From contig CM047429.1 of assembly GCA_026168455.1 (NCBI GenBank), positions 52,645,027 through 52,709,026 on the forward strand: 64,000 nucleotides of DNA. Direction: 5' to 3'. Source of the stretch: Theocolax elegans (lineage: Eukaryota; Arthropoda; Insecta; Hymenoptera; Cerocephalidae). Position 1 is the first letter of the stretch. Every line of letters starts with the position of its first letter. Position numbers and translations under genes: made by a program. This document shows positions 24,741 through 37,602 of this stretch, piece by piece. The notes beneath the pieces were generated by a model, which did not search any database, was not told the DNA's origin, and was given only the letters and a program-made list of their open reading frames with translations.

Positions 24741-27700
24741 TCATTTATCGAGTTTTATAATAAAGGCTTCACCAGGAGGAATGGTCAATTCCTTAAAGAA
24801 TATATTTCGATTCAGTTTATGCTCGGGTCCAACAACTACGTGGCCTGCGTAGTACAAAGATGACAGATCTTTCGTTTGCGTGTGCATACCTAAATTGGCT
24901 ACGAAAACGTAGGTATTTCTTCGTGGATACCACCTCTCGATAACAAGCATTTCATCCATAGTATACCTGAAAATAATGTGTAAAGTCAACTTAGCGAATA
25001 TAAATGTTTACTATGTAAAGAGCAATAGTCATGTATATATACATAGTTTAACAGTATCTGTGTTAAGCCAATGGTTGAGTAGATACTTACCGAACTTTGC
25101 CATTCGCTATAGGCTCCTTATTTTTAAATACTGCTTTGACGTATATCGGCGTGGTCTCCGAACGTAATTTTGATAATTGAGGTAGAAGTCCAGTAAGATT
25201 TGTAGCTGCTGGTTTACTGGAAAGCGGCATCCAAGGTGCCACAGTAGGTACCGAGAAGCTTTGATCATCGTTATTTTGATTGTCCCAACGCATTGGTACC
25301 AACTGATAAAGATGAGCTAGATCTTGGTGGTCCTTACTCTCCGAATTGAGTACGCCAATCTATGAGATCGATTAATACAATGTAGGTGTATCCAAATATA
25401 TTGAAAATTAATAATTATTATTCATCAAAATAATAGTTTTCTGTACCTCGTCACCGTAGAAAATATTGGGTGTACCTGGTAACATCATTCCCATCATCGC
25501 TATCGCTACGCTAGCGTTTGCAACTTTTAAAGTTGAGGCTAATCTTGGAGTTTCTACGCTTCCTGTAGACCAGTGTACCCACGGATATCCAGCTTTTTGA
25601 AACAGAAGACCTTTTAAAACCGATGTCACTTGATCTTTGATATTTTTCGTTCCATTTGATACTTGTAATGTAACGTCCACCAAATCCATTCTATTGAGAA
25701 TTGCGTTTCTCGCATCAGCCAAAGCAACTTGTAAAGCTTTCTCGCTGCACATTAATATCTTGTTTGGTCCTAACATTGTCTTCCAGTATCTCAATGCCGC
25801 TACAAAATTTGTTTCATTCGTATAGTGTTCTAGACCCTTTAGGTAAAAACCATCCACCCCTTTTTCAAGCCAAAATTTAAGTGCTTTTGTTACAATGTTA
25901 TCTTCTAAAGGATTTGGGATTGTACGTTTGCTGGTCGTACCAGAATTCTCGATAATAGAGTTTGCCGATATCAGAGGTTCAACTGTTCCTCGATGAGATA
26001 AAAGTATGGACAAAGTCGAGGAGTCTTCTTCTCGCTTTTCTCGATTATGGGATTGGTCAGTAAAGTTACCTTTATCGAGATGTCCATCGAAATTCGTAAC
26101 GAAAGGAAAAAGAGGAATGTCCAATATTAGGGCCATATTTCTTGCATGGATAGCTGAAACCATTTCACTGAAATCTTCAAACGTACCAAGATTCGTATCT
26201 ATTTCGGTAAAACTTTGAACATCCGCGTAGTGCTGAGGGTATTGTTTGGACGTAAATATTGAATTCAGTCGGATTCCTTTTACACCAAGGTTTTCTAAAT
26301 ATTGCAGACGATTCGTTATACCACGAAAATCTCCAATTCCATCATTTTTATAAGAGTCTTGAAAGGAAGCAGGGAATATTTCGTAAAAGAGACTCCCTTG
26401 CCACCATTCTACCGGTGGATCACATCTACAATTCAAAGGTCAAAAATTAAATTAACACAATTAACAAAATTAAATGTTGACGATCAAATTTATCAAGAAT
26501 AATACGGTACTTTTTAGGCATTGTTGCTATAACGCCAACAGCAAGAGCGACGCATCCCGCAAATAATGACATCAACGACCAAAAAAATGTTTTACGAATT
26601 ATAGGCCAATTCCAACTCATAAAATTGTAATTTTTAGGAGGTTTTGGTACCACCAACTGTATTCCAGTAAGCGGTGGCTTTCCACTGTTATCTTGATTGT
26701 AAAACTGAGAACATTACATTGTCACTTATAATTTTAAATGTTTAGAAAGCTTATAATTATTGTTAAATATACGAATACACTATTTGAAATGATACAATAC
26801 TATATTTTCCGCATCCAATAACACTCGTCGTACTCGAGTTTATTTAGCAACCGATTGTTGTAACGACGTCATGCTTATATGGCACTACAATTCTATGAAG
26901 CTACCAAGTCTTATTAAAAAAAGACATTAAAAAATACGAATGCATTTATTAGCTTCATTGGAAGTTTATTTATGTATGATAAACGTGTAGTATGATCTTG
27001 TACCAACTACTTATGCAACTGCTTATCCATATATATATGTTTCATTACATTCTATCACTTTATATTCTATTACTTTGTATTAAAAAAAATAATTGCATTC
27101 AATTGTTCTAAATTTAATTATTCGAACGAATCACTTGGAGTGATATATTTAAAAATGATGAAAAGTGCGATAAATATCGATTAAATATAAATATCGAATA
27201 GACTGATCGACCATGAGTTGACTGACAGCGCATACGCCATTACAAGGAAATACATAAATAAAATAGTCTCTGATGTTTTGGCAGCTTTTGCCATTCTGCG
27301 TAACGAATAACAATTGAAACGAGTGTTATATTCTTCATTGATCGAAAATGTAAACAAGACAGCGATGTTTAATAATCAACATGAAATCTTAGTATTTATC
27401 AATTAATTGTAGGAATTACGGTTGAAAATAATTTACCAATGCTTGTGCATCCGGAGCTAAATGAGTATACGCGGTGTTTAATTGAGTAAGTAGTTGCGTG
27501 CAAACTGGTTCATTTGTATCGCTACTGCTCCCGCTGTTGCTACTCGTCTCGACCATAGGATCTCGTGAGCTTGGTTCTGCAAATTAACGCAAACTTTTAA
27601 TACAAACGAATTCTGTCCTATTACGTATTAGCTTTTTTTATTATTATTATTAGTATTATTACTATTATTGTTATAATTGTCATTGCTACAAGTTAAAGCA

Positions 27701-30173
27701 TAGCGGTTTCGGTCTCACATTCCATTAACTAAAAGAAATAAAATATTAATTATAAGCAAGTAAAAATAATAAAAAATTAAATAAAATAAAGAAATTGGAC
27801 CATTTGCCTATAACTTATAAGTCTTTTTATTTTACATTTTATTACTTTTACTATAGCTTATAATTAATATTTTGTATTTTATAGTTAATGGACTTGAGAT
27901 CGAAACAACTATCTTTTAATCTATGTTATTGGACAGTCGACATAAGAATTAATCATCAATTGTTATTGTTATTACGAAAAATGCGATAACGTTAATAGTA
28001 TTTTAGTTGTCTTATAGTTAATTAGAATTCGCTGGGCAATTCAAATCTATTCAAAATTGAAACGCGAGAGTCATTCGTCCATATACCAATAAGCTTGATA
28101 TTAAGAGCTATTAAGGAATTAGTTGAGTCAATTGATGAGTCGATAAGTCTACGAAATTTAACGATGAGGAATGAGTTCAAATATAATCTTGTAGCACATT
28201 ATTTCTTGTTACCGATGTACAAATTTGATGTTGCGGAAAATTTTATTTTACTTTGTCTCAATGATATTTTAAAATCTTATAACTATTAACCTAACTGATG
28301 TTTTATATTATTATGCCATTTCGATCAACATAACGAATAATCAATACTGTTCTTAGTAACATGCGTGTATTCAACTCCTTTGATATTTGAGATACACTCA
28401 TTCTGTATAGTACGTTAAGCTCTTGGTACACTTCACTATATACAGTATAGATCCAATTGCACATTCAAGTTCTATAAATAAATTGATTTATTTTACGAAT
28501 TTTCTAAAAATACTTAATTAAATTTAAATTGAAATATTGAAGGCGTGTTTAAACTGTGACTTTACATTGAAATAAGTACATAATATAGGTAAACGAATAT
28601 TTTTCTTAGTTTACTAATAACATACATTATTCTTTCGATCAATATAAGTACAAATTGTTCAATAAAAACATGCAATTGAATATTCATTACCTAAAAAAAG
28701 TGAACTATAATCAACGTGTAACTAAAAAAAAATGCAACTGTAGTCACGTGAAAACGAAGGTATATACCAATGTTTATTCATTGTATTTAACTTTGTTTAT
28801 ATCGTATTAGTAAAGACAGGAAAAAAGTTGAGATAATTGCAATATTACCATCGAGCATAGGCTTGCAAGAACTGTTGACGATATTCAGGAAAGCAAGGCC
28901 ATCCTCAGAATTAATGTTGTTCAGCGTCTGATCCAGAGGTGTGGGAGTCCCGCCTTGGGGCATGAACGTGGGCGCACCAGCAAGAGGATTTTGTGGTTGC
29001 TCAGCCGGTGGACTTGGGGTCAAGAGCGGACAGTCCGACGTTTCCTCGTCCTGTGTTTCGTAACAACTTTTTGCCTTTTTTTGCAAAGTACATTTAAATG
29101 TATTTATCATGCGATTCCTGGTGAAAAATCTAACGAAATCTAACGGCGCTTGTCTATTATTTTTAAATTTTTATATCAACTATTAACAAGAAGTAAAATA
29201 CATATTACAGTTAGTAAGGCAAAAATTATTCACTTTTTCGATACTTATAGATGTTTTAAATAAAGAATAATAAGACTAACAGAAATTTTTTATTTTTTAT
29301 TTTTTATTGAATACTTAAATACTAAATTTTTAATAATTTCCGATATTTTAAACTATAAATTAAGTATTACATTATGATTATCACTTTTTAAGATAAATAA
29401 TATTAATTTTCAGTTAAATAAATTACTTGTATCAACCTCATATAGTCTATAAACTTTTGTTTTTACGTGATATTACTATTTTTGCTGAATTTTCTTTTGA
29501 TCTGCAGTATAAAAGTATCTGCAGTAATACAAAACTAACAAAGAGAGGTTCCGGGTCGTGTATCTTATTGCAACCTCGGGAATTTTTTTATTATTCTGAA
29601 ATATAAAACAATCTACAGTTATAAAAAATCTAATAAAATATACTTTTTACAATAGTTACAAGCCTGTATCAAATAGATACATTTGAAGAAAATAAGCTCA
29701 AAATTTAAATTATAGTTAGAAAATAGAAAAAATTTGGGTTAAAGTACAACACAAATTAATTAAGTTCTAAGGCTAATATTTCTTTTATTTCTTAGGTCTT
29801 TAATATAGCTTCCGAACAAATGAAAATATTTCAGTTAATTTAAACCTTATCCATTCGAACTTTTTATAGTATAGTAAGTATCAATATTTTCTCAGTAGGT
29901 TTACTGATTACGAGCAAATAAATTATTGTAAAAAAGTCTATAAAATTATATCAGCCACAGAATTCTTCATATTTTTGTATTAGAATACAATTTTTAAAGC
30001 TGCGACAAGATTCACGACCCGGAACCGGAAATTTCTTTTTGCGAGTAAAAACGTGAAATATGCAATGTACCGACCTGTTGATCCTGCTGAATAAGCGGCT
30101 GAGAACTCGGCGACGCTGAAATTTCATTCGGAATGACCACTGATAAGCGTCCATCCGGCTTTGGAATACTCAT
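24741..30173 (-). CDS. CD98hc: CD98 heavy chain (SLC3A2/4F2hc-like), 7 exons
   Basis: A type II membrane glycoprotein that pairs with SLC7 light chains to form heteromeric amino acid transporters at the plasma membrane. Minus-strand exons: 30173-30075, 29050-28849, 27576-27437, 26704-26511, 26425-25447, 25359-25091 and 24966-24741 (stop TGA). They sum to 2109 bp, giving 702 aa, with GT/AG sites and consistent phases. A single membrane segment lies at about residues 187-207 (FFWSLMSLFAGCVALAVGVI). Cys213 directly follows it, where the family forms its disulfide to the light chain. The extracellular part is an alpha-amylase-like (GH13) fold beginning CDPPVEWWQGSLFYEIFPAS, with IGDFRGI and FYGDE. 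The usual GH13 nucleophile site reads GVDGFYLKG, with Lys in place of Asp, so it is a non-enzymatic member. The cytoplasmic N-terminus (about 186 aa, Pro/Ser/Gln-rich) is long, and exons 2-3 within it are the least certain. A CpG-rich candidate promoter lies at 30990-32110. Confidence 0.92.
29546..30026. repeat. Candidate short inverted-repeat element (MITE-like)
   Basis: AGGTTCCGGGTCGTG at 29546-29560 and its extension to 29572 are matched in reverse complement at 30001-30026 (CACGACCCGGAACC at its outer part), with two or three mismatches over about 26 bp. The enclosed 480 bp are AT-rich and non-coding. The GC-rich ends stand out in this AT-rich intron 1 of CD98hc. No clear target duplication was found, so it could also be a structural repeat. 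Confidence 0.4.
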
Positions 30174-30989
30174 CTTGAATCGGTGACCTTGGAAGAACTA
30201 AAGATTCGTGAAAAATTAACCGGCTTTTCAACAGCTCGAGTTTTTACTCGTATAACAACGCTGCAATAAAATATATTATACATAGAATATATAAAGATAA
30301 TAACGTATAGGTAGTGTTATACGCGAAGATTAATCGAGGCTCTGTCTAACAAATTCGCACAAATTGCCGACTTTTTTAAAATACCGTTCGGGAGTATCGT
30401 TAAGCGTCTTGGGCGAAATCCAAATCACAGGTAATATAGCTGTCGCATTTTTTGAATATTTTGCGTGATATGACGTGAAATCGTCGTTTCTTTTATCGAT
30501 CGAAAGTAGTTCACGGTTATTATAAAAATGTCTTTGTGTTATTCTAAATAAAATTGCTAAAATGTCTATACGTGCGATAATACGATATAGCCGTTTTACA
30601 CGTATATACGAATACCCTTAAAAATTATTAATTAACAGCATACGTAATAATATTATCGCATATTATAAAGCAGAATCGTATGGATTATTAAGTATAACGT
30701 TTGTTTCCACTTAAATTACATTTCATTGTATCACTTGTTGCAGAACTTTGAAAAAGATAATTATAAAGTTTGTATAATGTTAAGATATATATAGCAGCAT
30801 TATAAGTTTATAATATAAAATAGAGATTGATAAAAAGAGAGAAGTTTAGTAAAAAACTGTAAGACCATTTGATATTGCCATAGTACATAACGTCTACTAA
30901 TTTATGCATGGTAAAATTGTTTGAATAATCAGAAGCAATGTGTTAACAGAAGAACTCGGTTTGAATGTTGTTTGGCAAAAGTATGAATG

Positions 30990-32110
30990 TATATAGTATA
31001 GTGGACGCGAGAGACGCACGTGAACGCGATTAGCTGGGTTCTGGGTGCTCGGGTTCGAGCAGACGTGCAACAGGACGCAAACATTCAAAATTTCTGATGC
31101 AATGTTACGCATGTATCGGCGTAGCCTGTTGGCGTACCTCCCAACCCCGCGCGAACGGATCCTTCGCGATTCAATCGCACGAAGCATTTTCCGGCTCGCA
31201 TCGCTATTATCACGAACTGCCAAGGAACGTATACGTATACCTACCTGTACATCGGCGTCGACGACCACGTGATATCGAGCAAATACACGAGTGTAACGCA
31301 AAACTATAACTACGCGCTCGTGCAAACGGTGGACTGTGTACGAACGCGTATACGCTACTAGGTCGTCGAATACACGTAGAACCGCGGAATCCCGGCAATT
31401 TCGAAACCGGCGGTGTATGCATGCCTTTGCGTGTGAATGTGTGTGTGCGCGCGCGCGCGCGTGTGTGTTTAACGTGTAACAGTATAATAGTCGACCAGGG
31501 CGGGCCTTCCTTATCCATACCTGCTGGTGAGTCTCGGGATATCGAGCGTCAGATCGATTCCTGTGGAAGGTCTGGCCCTCGTTGCGCGAGAGCCCTCGCC
31601 GTGACCATAAAACACCGAGAGATAATCCAAACGCCTGAAGCGTGATACTCGTGACCTGGCCGCGTGCGCCTCTCCTACGCGGCTCGACTGCCTAATGGCC
31701 GCAAGCTCTCCGCACGAGCTTCCTCGAGGCCCATTATATATTTAGCGACTGTACGTCCACCCTTTGAGGCGATCACGAGTCTGCGCGGTTCACGGGTCTC
31801 GGTGTCTCTTTCCATTTGATTACTCGCTCTTGCTATCGCTCTCGCTCCTTCCTCGGGTATTTTTGACGAGCCTCCCGCGCAGCTCGTTACGCCGGTCCCG
31901 AGCTTTTTTCGATCACTCGAGTTCCCTTTCGTCGAATACTTTCTTTCTCCCGGGAGAGGGAGAGGGAGGGGACCACGGAGGAGAAAGAGGAGGATGCTTT
32001 GGTTTACCGTGTAGCACTCAGGAAATCGATACGGCAACTCTCATCTACCACTGGCATGGAAGTTGAACTGAAGCGCGCGCGGGCGCGCAACCGACTTGCG
32101 GGTTCGGTAG
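30990..32110. promoter_or_regulatory. CpG-rich promoter region, probable 5' UTR exon of CD98hc (minus)
   Basis: A marked switch from AT-rich to CG-rich sequence, upstream of the CD98hc start on the minus strand. A good minus-strand splice donor, CAG then GTATGG, occurs at 31521/31520 and could end a non-coding first exon. It would join an acceptor just upstream of the ATG at 30173. A GT/GC alternating run lies at 31441-31468. Several overlapping ORFs on both strands here are low-complexity Arg/Ser/Thr readings and are not supported as genes. Confidence 0.5.
31441..31468. repeat. (GT)n/(GC)n alternating microsatellite
   Basis: GTGTGT, GCGCGC, GTGTGT alternating tract in the CpG-rich region upstream of CD98hc. 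Confidence 0.85.
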
Positions 32111-34019
32111 GAAACATCTTGACCGATCTTGTAACCTGTACCACGAATCGACTGTTCTCCTTGTGCTTCCATCTACCTGCTCAAAAGTACACTTTTATCG
32201 TACGATGGCACGATGTTCAATATTTGATAATACGTTAAAAGTTATTATGTATTTCTCATTGGACGTTTTTTAAAAAATATGCACGCACGGTTTTTTCAAT
32301 GACTCATAACTGCAGTTTGCGTACATTATGAATATTATGTTAAAAAGTTGTTATGTTATGCAAATTGCATTAATTTCTCTGTACTTCTCAGGGAATCACA
32401 AGTACTTACTGAGAGTAAAATACCACTTCAAAAAACTGAAAACGAAGCTATTTTTGCGTGAGCGAAGTGGCTTGATTTGTGGTAAACAAAATATTATAAT
32501 AGCTTTGAAAGTTTTTAATATTAATAATGCTTTCAGTATCAAATATATATCAAATTTTTAATAATAGTATATATATTGCACTTTTTATTAATGTGAGAAA
32601 ATGATTTTTAAATTGCAATATTATTACTACCAAAAGTTGTTTTTATACTACACCCATCAAAAATGAACTTAAACTGCAATATTGAAATTCTTTAAGCAGA
32701 TTCCACGGGATATATTAAATAAGACAATCTTGTGATTATTGTACAGATGGATGATTGAAAAGAACTATACGTTGTAATCGTTTGTATAATAATATTTGTT
32801 CAATAACACATTGTTTACAATCCCAAGTGCACATATATATTTACTTTCAATGAACATATCAGAACATTTAATCACGGATTTTACTCTAATTTGGGAAGAT
32901 GCGTTATTTACACGAAAAAGAAGAATGCCATTGCTTATTCGTTATAAGCTACTCAAATTATGAATATTTTTCCTCAAAGTTTTGTTTTAATAAAGAATAA
33001 TATAAGATTAGGATGACGCTTGTTGTGTTATTACTTTCATGTACTTGTGAGAAAATGGTTTATTACAAATTATTATATTTTATATACTATATAAATTGGG
33101 ATTTACTTGGATTATCATAATTTTATTTACTATATTTTATAACAAATATATATTACTAAAAGATATTAAATATATGTAGTATACTATGAAATATTAAATG
33201 AAATATAGTAATTTTTATTAAACCATTTTTTTCTGTAAGAAAAAATTGTCTTAATTAAAATTAAGTCAATCGTTTGTATTCCTCATCGTTTCTACATAAT
33301 ACGTACAAGTATTTCGGATTTCCGGTACCTATACGTTGATTTTTATTAGATAAAACCTAAAAGTAATATGAGTGAATAAATATAAATATAAATTACGTTA
33401 GAAAAAGAGAAATTATTGAATATAGACAGTGTATGCATTTTACCAAACGTTAAATATAAATAACTTTTTGACTGCGATAAATTGATATAATAAATTATTA
33501 TTAATCAAATGATTATTTACACATTGTCATTTATGAATCATATGGAATAAAATATCGCAATATCATTAAAAATTAGTTGATGAACGTGAATGTTTTGCTG
33601 CGGATACTGGGTTGTAATCGATGTCACTCCTATATAATGAACTTGAAAAAAGTTTGCGATAAACCGTTATATATACGAATTATAAAGCCTGTAATATAAG
33701 CTGCAATCGTTTCCCATTTTTTCCACTCATCGGAAAGAAGTATCAGAGAAAAAGAGAAAGAGAATAGCTGTAAGATAGTGAGAGTACACTCAATAGAAAA
33801 TAAACTTTTCCTCGATCGTTGTACTCTATTCAGCTTGTCCCTTATCAGAGTCTTGTACAGCTTTTGACCCGCGTCTCATCCCCACCCAAGCACTAGGTCA
33901 TGGTAATGTGCTTACACTGGTTTGAGTGAAAATTATTATAATAACGTTTTTCCCCTCGTACCCCGGAACAACGCGTCTCCAACTTTACGATTTCACTCTA
34001 TCGACGCGCGCTGCCTGAC
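32111..34019. other. Intergenic AT-rich region
   Basis: About 1.9 kb between the CD98hc promoter region and the mitochondrial carrier's leader. No gene, RNA gene or clear repeat is seen. Short ORFs such as 32328-32561 have no family features. Confidence 0.5.
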
Positions 34020-34280
34020 GCCAGATAATACAAGATGATCTTTGCTCCAGCAAGATCGACGAGTCAAACTTGGAATATTCGCGAGTTGTATTGGGATCTC
34101 GACGCTTCGTTTTCCTTCAAATTCTGGTTGTTTCCAAGTGTTTTTTTAACGTTACCTACACATAATCAAGCGATCGATCAATTTATTATTCATTTTTTAC
34201 AATTCGGTCAGACGTACAGTGCATCAACACGGACGAGTTTGTATGCTGGTTCGACGGAAATGTAGTCAAACTTTTATCTG
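34020..34280 (+). promoter_or_regulatory. Candidate non-coding first exon of the SLC25A29-like carrier
   Basis: A moderately CG-rich block ends in a strong donor (CTG then GTAAGC at 34280/34281). The coding exon of the carrier is preceded by a good acceptor (TTCTTATAG at about 34868) only 4 bp before its ATG, which implies an upstream non-coding exon. This block is the best candidate. The short ORF it contains (34035-34265) would then be leader sequence. Confidence 0.4.
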
Positions 34281-34872
34281 GTAAGCAACTGATTTTTTTT
34301 ATTTCTATGTTTATTATTGTATGGAAGAAAGTGTCAAACAATCATGACAAATTGGTAAAAACGATAAGACGTGACCTGACACTGATTAAAGAGAATATTT
34401 GCGATAAATGGATATGCGGTAACTATTAATTCACTATGTACTTTTTCTCGTACAAGGAATTTTTTCTTATAGGAGTTATATATCATTATGCATTAATAGT
34501 AAATACATATTAATTTGTTGCAAATATTCCATTCTATCAGTGTAGTAGACCGTGCCAATCAAATGTTTACTTACGACCTTTTAAAATTTATGATCTACTG
34601 GGCAAATCCAAATTTCACTTAGCTTACAATCTGTTTACTTTTTTTTCTTGACGTAAGATTGACGAATTCCCAAGAAAATCCCGAGGGAATTTCAGAATCT
34701 CCTTACGTCTACACGGAGAGCCGAGGAATCACGCGGAATATCAGTGGGTCAAATTTTACATGGATTCCGTGCCGAGGAGCAGCGGCGCATTTCTTGGAGC
34801 AATTGAACGAAAAGACCCGGCGCCCAAATTTCTGGCTCTGAGACACCGAACTAACGCCGTTCTTATAGAGAC

Positions 34873-36783
34873 ATGGCCCTTGACTTCTTTGCTGGCTGCC
34901 TCGGAGGTGAGTTTTCTCAAAACATGACCTATCGGTCCCAATATCGATGACAGTTCTGCTTATCCGAGGTGACTCTTTTCTTATCGGGCCCGTACTCAAG
35001 CTGCGTCACGATATTTCGTCTCACGTGATCTTTCTTAAATACGTAGCCAATCATCATTCTCGATTCAATAACGATGGGTCATGTCATTTTATCTTTCATT
35101 CTTTTTCATTCGTTTTTCAGGCTGCGCAGGTATTGTGGTTGGATATCCTTTTGATACCATCAAGGTTCACATTCAGACGCAAGACCATCGGAATCCAAAG
35201 TACAAGGGAACATGGCATTGCTTTCGAACTTTACTCGCACGGGAATCGGTAAGTTATTAATTTCTTAAATAGTTTCTTTTTTTAAATTATCATATCGAAG
35301 TATAGATAGCTGAAGTATTTTAGCAAAATATATATAGTTTCTTGAATATTGGAATGCTTATTTTGATTTTAAAATTGTCTTAATTTATATTTCCAACGAA
35401 AATTAAAGATAATCGTAAAATATACTACAGAACATCTAATAATTATAATAGAGGCTACAATTTTAATTGATTTATTCGAATATTGATATGCCTTGATTGA
35501 TATGTAGAAATCATTTATATACACGGCAATTGAACTTTATTATTTGTTTCACCGATCAATATGCTTAAATACTACGTTTATTCCAAGCTATTAGTAGAAA
35601 CTAGCAAGCTCGATTTCACGGCAACTGAACAATCATAATAAAAATAAGCTTCAAAGATTTGCGATGATAATGACGCAGTTTATCCATGTTTGTAAAGTGT
35701 GAGAGGAAAGCACGCGGTAAGATAAAGGCAATGATAAACAAGAGAATAACAAAATACGCCATTTTAGTGAATAGTTGCTTATTCTGGCTGTTTTTCTTAA
35801 ATTAGATGACTGGTCTGTATCGAGGGATGACGTCGCCGATGGCTGGAGTCGCGGTGATCAACGCGATCGTTTTCGGAGTCTACGGTCAGACTCACAAAAT
35901 GTTTACCGATGGTCTTCCAGGAGGCAGCGAGCATCACCTGAGTGGTCACTTCCTGGCGGGTGCATCCGCGGGTATAGCGCAAGCTCCGGTGTGCAGCCCG
36001 ATCGAGCTAGCGAAAACTCGTTTGCAGTTGCAAGAATCTCAAGGTGGTCGAACTGGCTTGTCAGGACCGGTGCAATGTTTACGTCAAATTCACCGGGCTG
36101 AAGGAATGCGCGGGGTATTCAATGGTTTGGGAATCACGTTGCTGCGAGAAGCTCCTAGCTACGGAGTTTACTTTGTTACGTACGAGGCGCTGACGCGATC
36201 GGATCGTCCGATCTCTACATTCCATATGCTACTGGCTGGAGGATTGGCTGGTACCGCGTCCTGGGTAATCTCTTACCCCCTGGACGTCGTTAAATCCAGA
36301 CTGCAAGCCGACTCGACGGCTAAGTACGCTGGAGCCTTGGACTGTTTTCGCAAATCGGTCAGTTCGGAAGGCTACTCTTGTTTATTTCGAGGTCTCAATT
36401 CCACGATAATACGAGCATTCCCGACAAATGCTGCAACGTTTACAGTGGTCACTTGGACTATGCGACTACTTGGAGCGGAGCAGGAATACGAATCCGTGAC
36501 ACCGACAAGAGAGAAATCAACGACACCAACTCGAGAATCGTCTAGTCATGCTTCGAGATCGTGGAACACGCTGGATCGGTACGGTGAGACAAGCTGCCCT
36601 TCGCTCGAGATTCTGGGCGATGCTATCGGTGGATACTCGAGTCAATTGGCTACGCTCAACCTTATCTCGCGCAAGACCATACCTAAAGAAACGTCTCAAC
36701 CTGCCGTCTCTTCTAGGCTTGTCAGTCAACACTTTGACGAGGTTCGTCATTTCGAATGGACTGGAGAAATGATCCACTGTTAA
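34873..36783 (+). CDS. SLC25A29: Mitochondrial carrier, SLC25A29-like (basic amino acid transporter)
   Basis: An inner mitochondrial membrane carrier of the SLC25 family, closest by recall to SLC25A29, which exchanges basic amino acids. Exons: 34873-34906 (MALDFFAGCLG), 35121-35248 and 35806-36783 (stop TAA), giving 379 aa with phases 1 and 0. Three carrier repeats are visible with signature motifs YPFDTIKVHIQTQ, SPIELAKTRLQLQ and YPLDVVKSRLQAD. The start MALDFFAGC is nearly the same as in family members and is reached 4 bp after a splice acceptor. The carrier core ends near residue 277. About 100 further residues, rich in Ser, Thr and Arg, form a C-terminal tail longer than the usual carrier end of about 300 aa; its function is unknown. 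Confidence 0.92.
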
Positions 36784-37602
36784 CCCACGTTAAAAATCTG
36801 TCTAATCATACGTCTAGCATTTATATATACACATTTATACACGTATCTATATAAATATTCATAACTAATGCGCTCTAAACCTATTTGTTAGATTTCTATA
36901 TTATATTGATGTTCAATTTTTACAATACTCGCCGATGTTAAAGAATGTTTTTTTATTTATAAGTATGCGCGTGAAGTGAGAGGTCGATTAGTGGTGTATA
37001 TCGTGACATCGCGGCGGTATGCTGTTGACGGTTCTCCGATGGTTTAATAAGTTTAGGCGAAAAAAAATTGTTTAGTAGTTATCGCATCGCTCGGTTTATC
37101 TGCAACTCGGTTAGTCAATTTTCAAATATCGGTCGCGATGTCAGTTTTTGACGGTACGGCGGACATGTAAGGTCTATACGTCGGTGCCAGAGCGGCGTTA
37201 ATTCGCGTTTACAAATTATTAAAAATATCACACATTATCACCATTCGGTTACGTCCAAATTCAGCAGTTGGAACGCGCTTAAGCTGCTCGCATCACCGTA
37301 ACCAAATTTTTATGAAAAATCATTGTCCGTTGAACGTCTAAGGTTAACCTCACTTTTTTGACTCTCGAAAGGTTAGAACATTCATTATTGATTATTTCTT
37401 TATTTCTCCATGTTTAAATTAATTTATCACGATATTTATCGAGTTGTTAAATTTACAGTGGTGCATTCGCGAAGACTTAAATTTCCTGATATAGAAGATA
37501 CAGTAATACCATGATACCGATTACCGTCGTTTCTTGAAATTCCAAGAGTTAATTCAAGGTTTCTCATTGTTAAAATCAGATTTTAAAAAACACCGAGAAA
37601 AG
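36784..37602. promoter_or_regulatory. Spacer and probable KLHL10 promoter/leader
   Basis: About 0.8 kb between the carrier stop and the KLHL10 start, on the same strand. The second half (36965-37330) is relatively CG-rich and probably holds the KLHL10 promoter. No TATA box is clear. An in-frame TTG upstream of the chosen KLHL10 ATG extends the frame by 23 codons but is not a standard start. Confidence 0.4.

Noticed and set aside
28095..28289. 64-codon plus-strand ORF in CD98hc intron 2
   Set aside because: Protein-like at first sight but no recognised family, no splice context and antisense to CD98hc; insufficient support.
31045..32066. Overlapping ORFs on both strands in the CpG-rich region
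   Set aside because: High GC removes stop codons by chance; Arg/Ser-biased products without family features. Better explained as promoter and leader.
35775..36101. Second long plus-strand frame over the carrier gene
   Set aside because: Shadow of the SLC25A29-like coding frame.
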